In this document: piece by piece, positions 1 through 7,301 of the stretch
Layout of the letters: each line of letters starts with the position of its first letter
Position numbering within the stretch: position 1 is the stretch's first letter
Source: CAXNKH01 sp049296795
GTDB taxonomy: Bacteria; Pseudomonadota; Gammaproteobacteria; Burkholderiales; Burkholderiaceae_C
NCBI GenBank assembly: GCA_049296795.1
Contig: JBAQTC010000037.1
Span: forward strand, 62,001 to 126,000
DNA length: 64,000 bases
Reading direction: 5' to 3'
Made by a program: the position numbers and the translations under genes
Notes under the pieces: generated by a model
The model's database searches: none
The model's input: the letters and a program-made list of their open reading frames with translations, nothing else
Told to the model about the DNA's origin: nothing

Positions 1-414
1 GTGGGTTCCGCAGCGACACAGATTTCCCGCCATGGCTTCGCGAATTTCGACCTCTTCCGGTTGCCGTACCCGATCCAGCAAGGCCTTGGCCGACATGATC
101 ATGCCCGAGCTGCAATAGCCGCATTGGGCCGCCTGTTCTGCGATGAAAGCTTTTTGCAAGGCATGCAGTTTGTCGGCTGAACCCAGACCCTCAAGCGTGG
201 TAATCTGGCCCTGGGAAGCAGCTGATGAGGGATAAACACAGGAGCGGATCGCCTGACCGTCGAGCAGCACGGTGCAAGCACCGCACTGGGCTACGCCACA
301 GCCGTATTTGGCGCTGTTGAGCCCTAAGTCGTTGCGCAGCACATAAAGCAGTGGCGTATCAGGCGCAGCTGGGCTGCTGTGCCGCAGGCCGTTCACAGTC
401 AATGAAACAGACAT
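1..414 (-). CDS. (2Fe-2S)-binding subunit of a molybdenum hydroxylase, 3' part outside window
   Basis: The small iron-sulfur subunit of xanthine-dehydrogenase-family molybdenum hydroxylases passes electrons between the Mo cofactor subunit and an acceptor. The 138 codons read in the window show the plant-type cluster (C39, C44, C47, C59, in CGVAQCGAC...C) and the second cluster (CGYC, then CRCG at the window edge). This is the two-domain layout of the isoquinoline 1-oxidoreductase and nicotinate dehydrogenase small subunits. The ATG at 414 follows AGGAG with a 7-base gap. The gene has no stop inside the window and continues to the left, where the large Mo subunit would be expected. It diverges from the catabolic cluster starting at 624, which suggests a role in hydroxylating a heteroaromatic or aldehyde substrate. 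That link is inference. Confidence 0.9.
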   Translation of the reverse strand, partial: MSVSLTVNGLRHSSPAAPDTPLLYVLRNDLGLNSAKYGCGVAQCGACTVLLDGQAIRSCVYPSSAASQGQITTLEGLGSADKLHALQKAFIAEQAAQCGYCSSGMIMSAKALLDRVRQPEEVEIREAMAGNLCRCGTH

Positions 415-501
415 TCAAAATCTCCTAGTCAGTGCGGAACTGTGCTGGCACGGCGTGCTGTTGTGGGTTCCGTAAGTTCATAAATAGATGGTAATGTCGC
501 C

Positions 502-515
502 GCAGGCTAGCCTGC
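502..515. promoter_or_regulatory. 14-base perfect palindrome in a divergent promoter region
   Basis: GCAGGCTAGCCTGC reads the same on both strands. It lies in the 209-base intergenic region between the divergent iron-sulfur subunit gene and the YciI-led cluster. A symmetric site here would suit a dimeric regulator controlling both directions, but no regulator gene is adjacent. Nothing else recognisable was seen in 415-623. Confidence 0.35.
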
Positions 516-623
516 CAATGCGCTGACGTCAATTAGGGAAGTTATGGATGGATCGACTTTGGGCGTGGGAAAGAAGCGGCCCCGTTCCGGCCTAAACTAG
601 CACCTTTTGAAACGTGGTGAGCC

Positions 624-929
624 ATGATTTACACCTTCATCCTGATCGACAAACCCCAGAGCGCTGAATTGCGCCAGCGGGTGCGGCCCGAACACAAAGC
701 CTATTTGGCCGGTGTGGCGAACAGCATGGCGTTTGCCGGGCCTTTTACCGCCGACGATGGCGTGAGCATGATTGGCAGCTTGCTGGCGATTGATTTCCCC
801 AGTCGAGATGCAGCACACGCTTGGCTGGCCAACGAGCCTTTTAATCGTTCGGGCTTGTACGCCAGTACCAGCATTCATGCTTTTGTTAATTTGTGGCCGC
901 AGAAAGCGGGTTTCCCACCTGCGGCTTAA
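624..929 (+). CDS. YciI family protein
   Basis: This 101-residue protein belongs to the YCII superfamily, small ferredoxin-like alpha/beta proteins that often act as lyases or dehydrochlorinase-like enzymes in catabolic clusters. Visible family features are the N-terminal strand MIYTFILIDKP, the RPEHKAYL segment with the conserved histidine, the GPF turn, and a C-terminal region with ANEPFNRSGLY. The length is usual for the family. It is the first gene of the rightward cluster and is followed after 14 bases by a SnoaL-like protein. The reaction is unknown; a small accessory step in aromatic breakdown is inferred from the neighbours only. Confidence 0.8.
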   Translation: MIYTFILIDKPQSAELRQRVRPEHKAYLAGVANSMAFAGPFTADDGVSMIGSLLAIDFPSRDAAHAWLANEPFNRSGLYASTSIHAFVNLWPQKAGFPPAA

Positions 930-943
930 AACGAGGAATTGAG

Positions 944-1561
944 ATGACAGAAGATTTGAATGCGCAGCTGTTGATTCGGCAAATGGTCGAGCGTTGGGCG
1001 GTCTGGCGCGATGCCGGCGACTGGGAGCGATTTGCCACGGTCTGGCACCCCGATGGCGTGATGATGGCGACCTGGTTTCAGGGGCCGTTTGCCGACTTTA
1101 TTCGGGTCACGCAAGAGGGTTGGGCCAAAGGTGTGAGCATTCTTCATTTCCTCGGCGGCTCGGCTGTCGAAGTGGCAGGGGATCGAGCCATTGCCCAGAC
1201 CAAAATGACCATCTCGCAACGCGGTATGGTGGAGGGCGAGGGCGGCCCGGTGCTGTGTGATGTGGTGTGCACCGGGCGCTTTTATGATTTCGTGACCCAG
1301 CACGAGGGTCGGTGGAAACTGCTGCATCGGCAACCGATTTATGAGAAAGACCGAATCGATCCGGTGGACTCAAGCGCTACGCTCAGGCTGGACCAGCACG
1401 CTTTGGCGGCTTTCCCTGAAGGTTACCGCCATCTGGCTTATATCCAGACCCGAATTGGTTACCAGGTCAAACTCGACATGCCGATGCTTAAGGGCCCGGT
1501 GGTGGAGGAGTTGTACCGTCGCGGAGCACGCTGGTTGGCCGGTGGAGTGTTAGAGCGATAA
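944..1561 (+). CDS. SnoaL-like / NTF2-fold protein
   Basis: This 205-residue protein has the NTF2-like cone fold signature: an N-terminal helix (LLIRQMVERWAVWRDAGDW) followed by ERFATVWHPDGVMMATWFQG, as in SnoaL-like domains found in dehydratases, isomerases and ring-hydroxylating dioxygenase beta subunits. The ATG at 944 follows GAGGAATT. An earlier in-frame ATG at 893 lies inside the YciI gene and lacks a good ribosome-binding site. The protein is longer than a minimal SnoaL domain, with about 60 extra C-terminal residues. Context suggests a catabolic accessory enzyme. The substrate cannot be told from sequence. Confidence 0.75.
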   Translation: MTEDLNAQLLIRQMVERWAVWRDAGDWERFATVWHPDGVMMATWFQGPFADFIRVTQEGWAKGVSILHFLGGSAVEVAGDRAIAQTKMTISQRGMVEGEGGPVLCDVVCTGRFYDFVTQHEGRWKLLHRQPIYEKDRIDPVDSSATLRLDQHALAAFPEGYRHLAYIQTRIGYQVKLDMPMLKGPVVEELYRRGARWLAGGVLER

Positions 1562-1594
1562 GGCCTTTGATCCATCAAGACGGAGGAAAACACC

Positions 1595-2572
1595 ATGCGC
1601 AATTGTGTTCGAATTTTTGGCGTGCTGCTGCTGTGCGCTACTGTATTGAGTCAAACGGTTGGGGCTCAAACTGGTTATCCCTCCAAGCCGCTTAAAGTGG
1701 TGGTGCCGCAACCGCCGGGCGGGGGTTTTGATTTTGTAGGCAGGCTGTTAGCGGACCGCTTGGGCAAGCAAATGGGCCAAGCCGTAGTGGTGGAAAACCG
1801 CCCCGGCTCTGGCACCCTGATTGGTACCGATGCCGTGGCCAAAGCAGCGCCCGATGGCTATACCTTGCTGACCGGGTCGGTCTCCAATTTGGCCTTGAAC
1901 ATGGGTCTGTACCCCAAGCTGCCCTACGACAGTCTGCGCGACTTTGAACCAGTGGGCCTGGCTGTCAGCTACAGCTACACCTTGATGGCGCGCAAGGACT
2001 TGCCGTTTTCATCCCTGAAGGAACTGGTGGCTTACGCCAAAACCAATCCGGGTAAATTGAGTTATGCCTCAGCTGGCAATGGCTCTGGCCAACATGTGTT
2101 GGCCGCTGCTTTGTGGCATCTGGCCGGCGTGCAGCTGGTCCATATACCTTACCGGGGTGCGCAGGCCGCTTACCAGGACTTGCTCGGTGGTCGGGTCGAT
2201 GTCTTTTTTGATCTGTCGCCCACGGCCCGGGTTCAGGTGGATGCCGGCAATGTCAAGGCCCTTGCGGTCTCGGGCGCTGCGCGTAACCCAATGCACCCCG
2301 AGGTTCCCACTATCACCGAGTCGGGGGTAGCCGCGCTTGAGTTGGAGTCCTGGTTCGGTCTTTTTGCCCCGAGCAAAACTCCAGCCGATTTGCTCGATCG
2401 TTTGCGCACCGACTTGTCCCGCGTGATTGCCGCGCCCGATGTGATGGACGCGTTTCGCAAGGCCGGCGGACGACCTCTGAGCTTGAACCTGAACGAGGCG
2501 CGCGCCTTGGTTCAGGGCGACGTGCAGCGCTGGACCCGCCTGATCCGTGAGGCCGATATTCGGCTTGAATAA
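1595..2572 (+). CDS. Bug family periplasmic solute-binding protein (TctC-like)
   Basis: Bug proteins are periplasmic receptors for carboxylic acids and aromatic acids, very abundant in Burkholderiales. This one has 325 residues with a signal peptide (cleavage near VGAQTGYPSKP, about residue 25). Mature-protein motifs are YPSKPLKVVVPQPPGG, VVVENRPGSG, the APDGYTLL segment, and the ASAGNGSGQH loop that contacts the ligand carboxylate. GGAGG precedes the ATG. No TctA or TctB membrane partners are adjacent, so this is an orphan receptor. It may deliver the cluster's substrate or act as a sensor. Confidence 0.92.
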   Translation: MRNCVRIFGVLLLCATVLSQTVGAQTGYPSKPLKVVVPQPPGGGFDFVGRLLADRLGKQMGQAVVVENRPGSGTLIGTDAVAKAAPDGYTLLTGSVSNLALNMGLYPKLPYDSLRDFEPVGLAVSYSYTLMARKDLPFSSLKELVAYAKTNPGKLSYASAGNGSGQHVLAAALWHLAGVQLVHIPYRGAQAAYQDLLGGRVDVFFDLSPTARVQVDAGNVKALAVSGAARNPMHPEVPTITESGVAALELESWFGLFAPSKTPADLLDRLRTDLSRVIAAPDVMDAFRKAGGRPLSLNLNEARALVQGDVQRWTRLIREADIRLE

Positions 2573-2615
2573 TGCGGCCATAATCGCTTTTTCTCTATCC
2601 TCGCAACTGACACCT

Positions 2616-3200
2616 ATGAAAATCTCTCAAGACGCACTCGACCAACTTTTTTTCAAAGCCCGCACCGCCAACGGTTTCCTCGATAAGCCGGTGGCTGACT
2701 CACTGCTGCGCGAGGTGTACGAGATTGCCGCCATGGGCGCTACCTCAATGAACACCCAGCCCGCACGGTATGTGTTTCTCAACAGCACCGAGTCGCGTGC
2801 CCGTTTGATTCCAGCCTTGTCACCAGGCAATGTGGACAAGACCAAGCTGGCGCCAGTCACCGTCATTGTGGCCACCGACACCCAGTTTTTTGAACACATG
2901 CCCTCGGTCTGGCACAGGCCCGGCGCCAAGGAAATGTTCGAAGGCAATGCCGCCCTGGCACAGGGAACGGCCAGTCGCAACAGCACGCTGGGCGGTGCTT
3001 ATTTCATGGTTGCAGCGCGTGCGGTCGGACTCGATTGCGGCCCCATGAGTGGGGTTGACTTGGCCAAGGTCAATGCCGAGTTCTTCCCTGATGGTCGCTT
3101 TCAGGCCAATTTCCTGATCAATCTGGGTTATGGCGATGACAGTCTGCTGTTCAATCGCAACCCGCGTTTGAGTTTCGAGCAGGCCTGCACGGTCCTGTAA
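2616..3200 (+). CDS. Malonic semialdehyde reductase-like nitroreductase-family flavoprotein
   Basis: This 194-residue FMN enzyme matches the RutE/HadB branch of the nitroreductase family, which reduces malonic semialdehyde to 3-hydroxypropionate in the Rut pathway; RutE itself is about 196 residues. FMN-contact segments are visible: FFKARTANGF at the N terminus, AAMGATSMNTQPAR around residues 38-51, and ARAVGLDCGPMSGVD in the C-terminal half. The ATG at 2616 was chosen because the protein then begins MKISQDALDQLF, as in the family. An upstream in-frame ATG at 2547 lies within the Bug gene. In this cluster it may reduce an aldehyde or nitro intermediate. The rest of the rut operon is absent here. 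Confidence 0.82.
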   Translation: MKISQDALDQLFFKARTANGFLDKPVADSLLREVYEIAAMGATSMNTQPARYVFLNSTESRARLIPALSPGNVDKTKLAPVTVIVATDTQFFEHMPSVWHRPGAKEMFEGNAALAQGTASRNSTLGGAYFMVAARAVGLDCGPMSGVDLAKVNAEFFPDGRFQANFLINLGYGDDSLLFNRNPRLSFEQACTVL

Positions 3201-3279
3201 TCAACCCGGCGGTTGCAGGCATAGCGAAACTGCCACGCCCTCGCGAGTCTGACACGCAAGAAAATTAAAGGAGTTCAAC

Positions 3280-4173
3280 ATGGCACAAGTCGAAGCGCAA
3301 GAGTTAGCCCAGGCCGTGATTGGCCGTATGGCTGATTGCAAGGAGCCCCGCCTCAAAGAGGTGATGAGTTCTTTGGTCAAGCATGTTCACGCCTTTGTGC
3401 AGGACGTCCAGCTCAAACCCGATGAGTGGATGGCAGCCATTGAGTTCCTGACGGCGACTGGGCATATGTGCGATGCAAAACGCCAAGAGTTCATTTTGCT
3501 GTCGGACACGCTGGGTATTTCGATGCTGGTGGTCGCCATTGAGCAGGCTAAGGCTGCTGCTGCATTCAAGCCCGAGGCGGGCGCTGAACGACCGACTGAG
3601 GCTACCGTGCTGGGCCCCTTCTTTTGGGAGGGCGCGCCCGAATTGGCTTTGGGTGCCGATATTGGCGCGGGTAATTCCGGCGAACCCGCTTATTACTCGG
3701 GCCGCGTGACCGACACCGTTGGCAATCCGATTCCCAATTGCACGCTCGACGTCTGGTCGGGTGACGGCGATGGGTTTTATGATTTGCAAAAAGGCCCGGA
3801 CGCACCGATGGCGCTGCGGGCCCAATTTCACACTGACGCTGACGGTTACTACCGTTTCTGGTCAATCCGGCCCACTTTTTACCCGGTGCCCGATGATGGC
3901 CCGGTGGGCAAGATGTTGCGCAGCATGGGGCGCCACCCGAACCGCCCCGGGCACATGCACACCATGCTCAGGTCCCCGAAGCATGAGACATTGATTACCC
4001 ATTTATTCGTATCCGACAGCCCGTTCATCGAGTCCGATGTGGTGTTTGGTGTTCGCGACAGCCTGATTGTTGACTTCGCCAAGCACCCGCCCGGCGTAGC
4101 GCCCGATGGTCGAGTGATGGACAAGACTTACCACAGCTGCCATTACGATTTCAAGCTGGTTCCCAAAGTATGA
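3280..4173 (+). CDS. Intradiol ring-cleavage dioxygenase (hydroxyquinol/catechol 1,2-dioxygenase type)
   Basis: This enzyme opens a catecholic ring between the hydroxyls using non-haem Fe(III). The 297-residue protein has the helical N-terminal dioxygenase dimerisation domain (about 8-110) and the beta-sandwich catalytic domain. The four expected iron ligands are present: Y167 in GDGFYDLQ, Y201 in FYPVPDDGP, and H225 and H227 in NRPGHMH. DVWSGDGDGFYDLQ and YPVPDDGPVGKML resemble hydroxyquinol 1,2-dioxygenases more than plain catechol enzymes, so the product may be maleylacetate. No maleylacetate reductase or muconate cycloisomerase lies in the window. AAAGGAG precedes the ATG. The stop overlaps an upstream in-frame ATG of the next Bug gene. 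Confidence 0.88.
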   Translation: MAQVEAQELAQAVIGRMADCKEPRLKEVMSSLVKHVHAFVQDVQLKPDEWMAAIEFLTATGHMCDAKRQEFILLSDTLGISMLVVAIEQAKAAAAFKPEAGAERPTEATVLGPFFWEGAPELALGADIGAGNSGEPAYYSGRVTDTVGNPIPNCTLDVWSGDGDGFYDLQKGPDAPMALRAQFHTDADGYYRFWSIRPTFYPVPDDGPVGKMLRSMGRHPNRPGHMHTMLRSPKHETLITHLFVSDSPFIESDVVFGVRDSLIVDFAKHPPGVAPDGRVMDKTYHSCHYDFKLVPKV

Positions 4174-4190
4174 AGATGAAGGAGCAAGCG

Positions 4191-5201
4191 GTGACTTCAG
4201 CGGGCTCCGTGCAGCGAGTCATCAGTTGGGGTGCTTCCATCAGGCTGGTCGTGATTTGCTTGCTCGCCTTGTCTGGCCTGAGCACAGTCAGCAGTCTGGC
4301 GCAGGACTATCCTTCGCGAGCCATCAAGTTGATTGTCCCTTTTGGTCCGGGTACGACGACCGACTTGGTTGCGCGGGTCTATGCTGAAGCGCTGAGCAAA
4401 CCCTTGGGCCAAGCGGTGGTGGTGGAGAACCGCTCTGGTGCTGGGGGCTCCATTGGTTCTGATCTGGTGGCCAAGTCAGCCGCTGACGGTTACACCATCC
4501 TCATGGGGACAGTAGGGACGCACGCGATCAACGCCACCCTGTTCAAAAAGCTAGCTTACGACCCTCTCAACGATTTTTCGCCCATCGCATTTGCGGGTTA
4601 CACCCCAACGCTCTTGGTGGTGGCGGCCAATTCGCCTTTTAAGTCTTTAAAGGACTTGCTTGAGCAGGCTCGCAAACCCGGAGGTGTGAGCTTCGCTTCG
4701 GCCGGCAACGGGACATCCGGTCACTTGGCCGGGGAACTGCTCAAAGCCAGGGCTGGCGGTGAGATGGTCCATGTGCCTTACAAGGATGGGGGCTTAGCCC
4801 TGTCGGATGTGATGGGTGGGCAAGTTCAGTTCATGTTCTATCACCCAGCGGCTGTCATGCCGCAGATCCGGGCTGGCAAGTTGCGTGCCCTGGGCGTGTC
4901 AAGTCTCAAGCGCAGTGCTGCTGCACCCGAGGTGCCTGCTCTGGCCGAGCTAGGCATGGGCGACTTCGATTTGGTGGCCTGGTTCATGTTGTACGCGCCG
5001 ACCAGCAAGACTGGGCCGGCATTGGCGCGGCTACGCGATGCCGCCAATCAAGCCTTGACCCAAGCTGAAGTGTTGAGCAAGTTGACGGCACTGGGTCTGG
5101 AATTGCGCAGCATGAAATCCGATGAGCTGCCGGGTTTTGGCCGAAGCGAAATTTTAAAATGGGCTGAGTTGGTCAAACGCTCTGGCGCTCAGATTGATTG
5201 A
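4191..5201 (+). CDS. Bug family periplasmic solute-binding protein
   Basis: This is the second orphan TctC-like receptor of the cluster. Bug hallmarks are YPSRAIKLIVPFGPG, VVVENRSGAGG, AADGYTILMG and SFASAGNGTSGH. A signal peptide precedes the mature start near AQDYPSR. I chose the GTG at 4191 because AAGGAG (4179-4184) sits 6 bases before it. In-frame ATGs at 4170 and 4176 are possible; the first overlaps the dioxygenase stop. Close placement after the ring-cleavage dioxygenase suggests an aromatic or carboxylic acid ligand. TctA and TctB are absent here. Confidence 0.9.
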   Translation: MTSAGSVQRVISWGASIRLVVICLLALSGLSTVSSLAQDYPSRAIKLIVPFGPGTTTDLVARVYAEALSKPLGQAVVVENRSGAGGSIGSDLVAKSAADGYTILMGTVGTHAINATLFKKLAYDPLNDFSPIAFAGYTPTLLVVAANSPFKSLKDLLEQARKPGGVSFASAGNGTSGHLAGELLKARAGGEMVHVPYKDGGLALSDVMGGQVQFMFYHPAAVMPQIRAGKLRALGVSSLKRSAAAPEVPALAELGMGDFDLVAWFMLYAPTSKTGPALARLRDAANQALTQAEVLSKLTALGLELRSMKSDELPGFGRSEILKWAELVKRSGAQID

Positions 5202-5247
5202 GGCTCAAGTTTTAAATACCACCCTAACCCATAACAGGAGACAAGCC

Positions 5248-6447
5248 ATGAAGTATTTCAATCGAGTTTTATCGGTTCTCGCTCTCGCCGCAGGCGTTTC
5301 GAGTGGCTTTACCACAACGGCCTGGGCCCAAGCCCCTGTGCGCATTGGTAGCACCTTGGCCTTGACCGGACCACTGTCGGCCACGGCCATGACCCACAAA
5401 CTGGTGGGCGAGATCTATGTCGAGCAACTCAATGCCAAAGGCGGAATCTTGGGACGCAAAGTCGAGTGGCTGGTGAAAGACGACCAATCCAAACCCGATT
5501 TGGCGCGCACTATGTACGAGCAGTTGGTGACTTCGGATAAGGTCGATTTGCTGATGGGGCCCTATGCCACCGGTGCCATTCTGTCGGCCATGGGGGTGGC
5601 TCAGCGCTATAACAAAGTGCTAGTGCATCATACTTTCGGTATCCCCGCGCTGTCCAAATATGACATGGCATTTCCAGCTTGGTCGCTCGGTGCTAACCCC
5701 GGTACCACGGTACCGAACTCGGTGTTTGACCTGTTGGCCACCGCGTCCAAGCCGCCCAAGACCGTGGCTTTTGTCACCAGCAAGTTTCCATCGATTCATT
5801 TCATGAGCCTGGGCGCACGTGAAATAGCTAAGAAGCGCGGCCTGCAGGAAGTGCTGTTCCTTGAGTGGGATTTTGGTAACCGCGATTTCGGCCCGATTGC
5901 CGCTCGCATCAAGGATGCCAAGCCCGACATGATCTGGATTGGCGACATCGCGTTGGAGGGCAATATGTTGCTCGATGCCATGAAAAAGATTGATTACGTG
6001 CCACCGGTTCATTTCCACACCTACCCGGCTCCGGGACCTATGACCAAATCAGCCGATGGTAATCACGCGCTGTCCCTCACGATTTTCGAAGAGCACGCGC
6101 CATTCACCAGCAACCCGATAGCCGCCGCATTTGTCAAAGTGTTCAACGAGCGTGCCGCTAAGGCGGGACTGCCCGACACCAGCGTTGAAGTGCAGGCCGC
6201 AGCTTCCTACTCGGCTTGGCAGATTTTGGAAGCCGGTATCCGCGGCTCAAATAGTTTTGACGACAAGGCTATTGCTCAATATTTGCGCGCAAACCGAGTT
6301 GACACCATCCAGGGCAAGCTGCGATTTGATGGCCCCGGTAATTATGGTGACGACCTGATGCGGGTCAAACAGGTGCAAGGTGGAAAGTGGAATGTGATTT
6401 GGCCCACGCAGTTCGCAGCGCCTGGCGCCAAGCTCCAATCGCGGTGA
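5248..6447 (+). CDS. ABC transporter substrate-binding protein, branched-chain amino acid type
   Basis: This periplasmic receptor has the Peripla_BP_6 (LivJ-like) fold, 399 residues, with a signal peptide ending near AWAQAPVRIG. The start RIGSTLALTGPLSATA, the GGILGRKVEWLVKDDQS segment and the two-lobe alternation are typical. CAGGAG precedes the ATG at 5248; an upstream in-frame ATG at 5194 lacks a good site and would spoil the signal peptide. It is followed without a gap by its permease (TGA/GTG overlap). HAAT-family receptors in aromatic clusters often bind aromatic acids rather than leucine, so the ligand is probably the cluster substrate. Confidence 0.9.
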   Translation: MKYFNRVLSVLALAAGVSSGFTTTAWAQAPVRIGSTLALTGPLSATAMTHKLVGEIYVEQLNAKGGILGRKVEWLVKDDQSKPDLARTMYEQLVTSDKVDLLMGPYATGAILSAMGVAQRYNKVLVHHTFGIPALSKYDMAFPAWSLGANPGTTVPNSVFDLLATASKPPKTVAFVTSKFPSIHFMSLGAREIAKKRGLQEVLFLEWDFGNRDFGPIAARIKDAKPDMIWIGDIALEGNMLLDAMKKIDYVPPVHFHTYPAPGPMTKSADGNHALSLTIFEEHAPFTSNPIAAAFVKVFNERAAKAGLPDTSVEVQAAASYSAWQILEAGIRGSNSFDDKAIAQYLRANRVDTIQGKLRFDGPGNYGDDLMRVKQVQGGKWNVIWPTQFAAPGAKLQSR

Positions 6448-7301
6448 GTTTTCCCAGCTTTAACCTGCTGGCCCAGTCCATCCTGTCGGGTATTTTTATT
6501 GGTGCTCTGTACGGACTGATTGGACTGGGGTTGGGCTTGACTTGGGGTTTGTTGCGCCAAATCAACTTGGCCCATTTTGGTTTGGTTTTTGTGGCGGCCT
6601 ACATGAGTTACCACATGGCTGGCGTGTGGGGGGTTGATCCTCTACTTGCGTTGCTGATTTTGCCGCCCCTGTTTTTTATTTTTGGCGCGGCCATGCAGTG
6701 GGTACTGTCACGCTTTGAAATCTCAGCTTTCAACTCGCTGCTGGTGACTTTTGGTATTACCGTGATGATGGAAAGCGCGATCCAAGCGATCTGGACAGCA
6801 GATTTTCGCCGCATGGAGACCCACTACAACGATCTGAAATTTACCATCGGCGCGCTTTACCTACCCGTGCCAGAGTTACTGACGCTGTTGCTGGCGGTCT
6901 TCATTTCGGGAATGATCTGGGCCGCCATGCGGTTTACAGATTTGGGCAAAGCCTTGCGGGCCATGGCCGAGGACGGGCCGATTGCGGCGGCTTTTGGGAT
7001 CAACCAAAAAGGCCTGTCCTTGATTCTGGCGGGACTCTGTGCCGCACTGGCAGCAGTGGCTGGCATCTGCTTGGCTTTGACATTCACCCTGACACCATCG
7101 CAAATTTTTGCCTGGGTCGGTGTTGTGTTCGCCGCCGTCATGCTCGGTGGCCTGGGAAGCGCGCTCGGCCCCTTGGTGGCCGGCATCATCATCGGGGTAA
7201 GTGAGGCCATCACCATGGCGGTGGCCGCCCCGTCCTGGGCCCCGATTGTTTCATTCTCCCTGCTGATCGTGATGCTCTTGTTTCGTCCCGGAAAAATATG
7301 A
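6444..7301 (+). CDS. livH: Branched-chain amino acid-type ABC permease (LivH-like)
   Basis: This inner-membrane permease has 285 residues and about eight hydrophobic segments, with the LivH start LLAQSILSGIFIGALYGLIGLGLGL split over residues 6-30 and the cytoplasmic loop FTDLGKALRAMAEDGPIAAAFGI that contacts the ATPase. The GTG at 6444 overlaps the TGA of the receptor gene (GTGA), which indicates translational coupling. An earlier in-frame ATG at 6387 lies inside the receptor gene. It pairs with the permease half of the next gene. Confidence 0.9.
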   Translation: MSFPSFNLLAQSILSGIFIGALYGLIGLGLGLTWGLLRQINLAHFGLVFVAAYMSYHMAGVWGVDPLLALLILPPLFFIFGAAMQWVLSRFEISAFNSLLVTFGITVMMESAIQAIWTADFRRMETHYNDLKFTIGALYLPVPELLTLLLAVFISGMIWAAMRFTDLGKALRAMAEDGPIAAAFGINQKGLSLILAGLCAALAAVAGICLALTFTLTPSQIFAWVGVVFAAVMLGGLGSALGPLVAGIIIGVSEAITMAVAAPSWAPIVSFSLLIVMLLFRPGKI

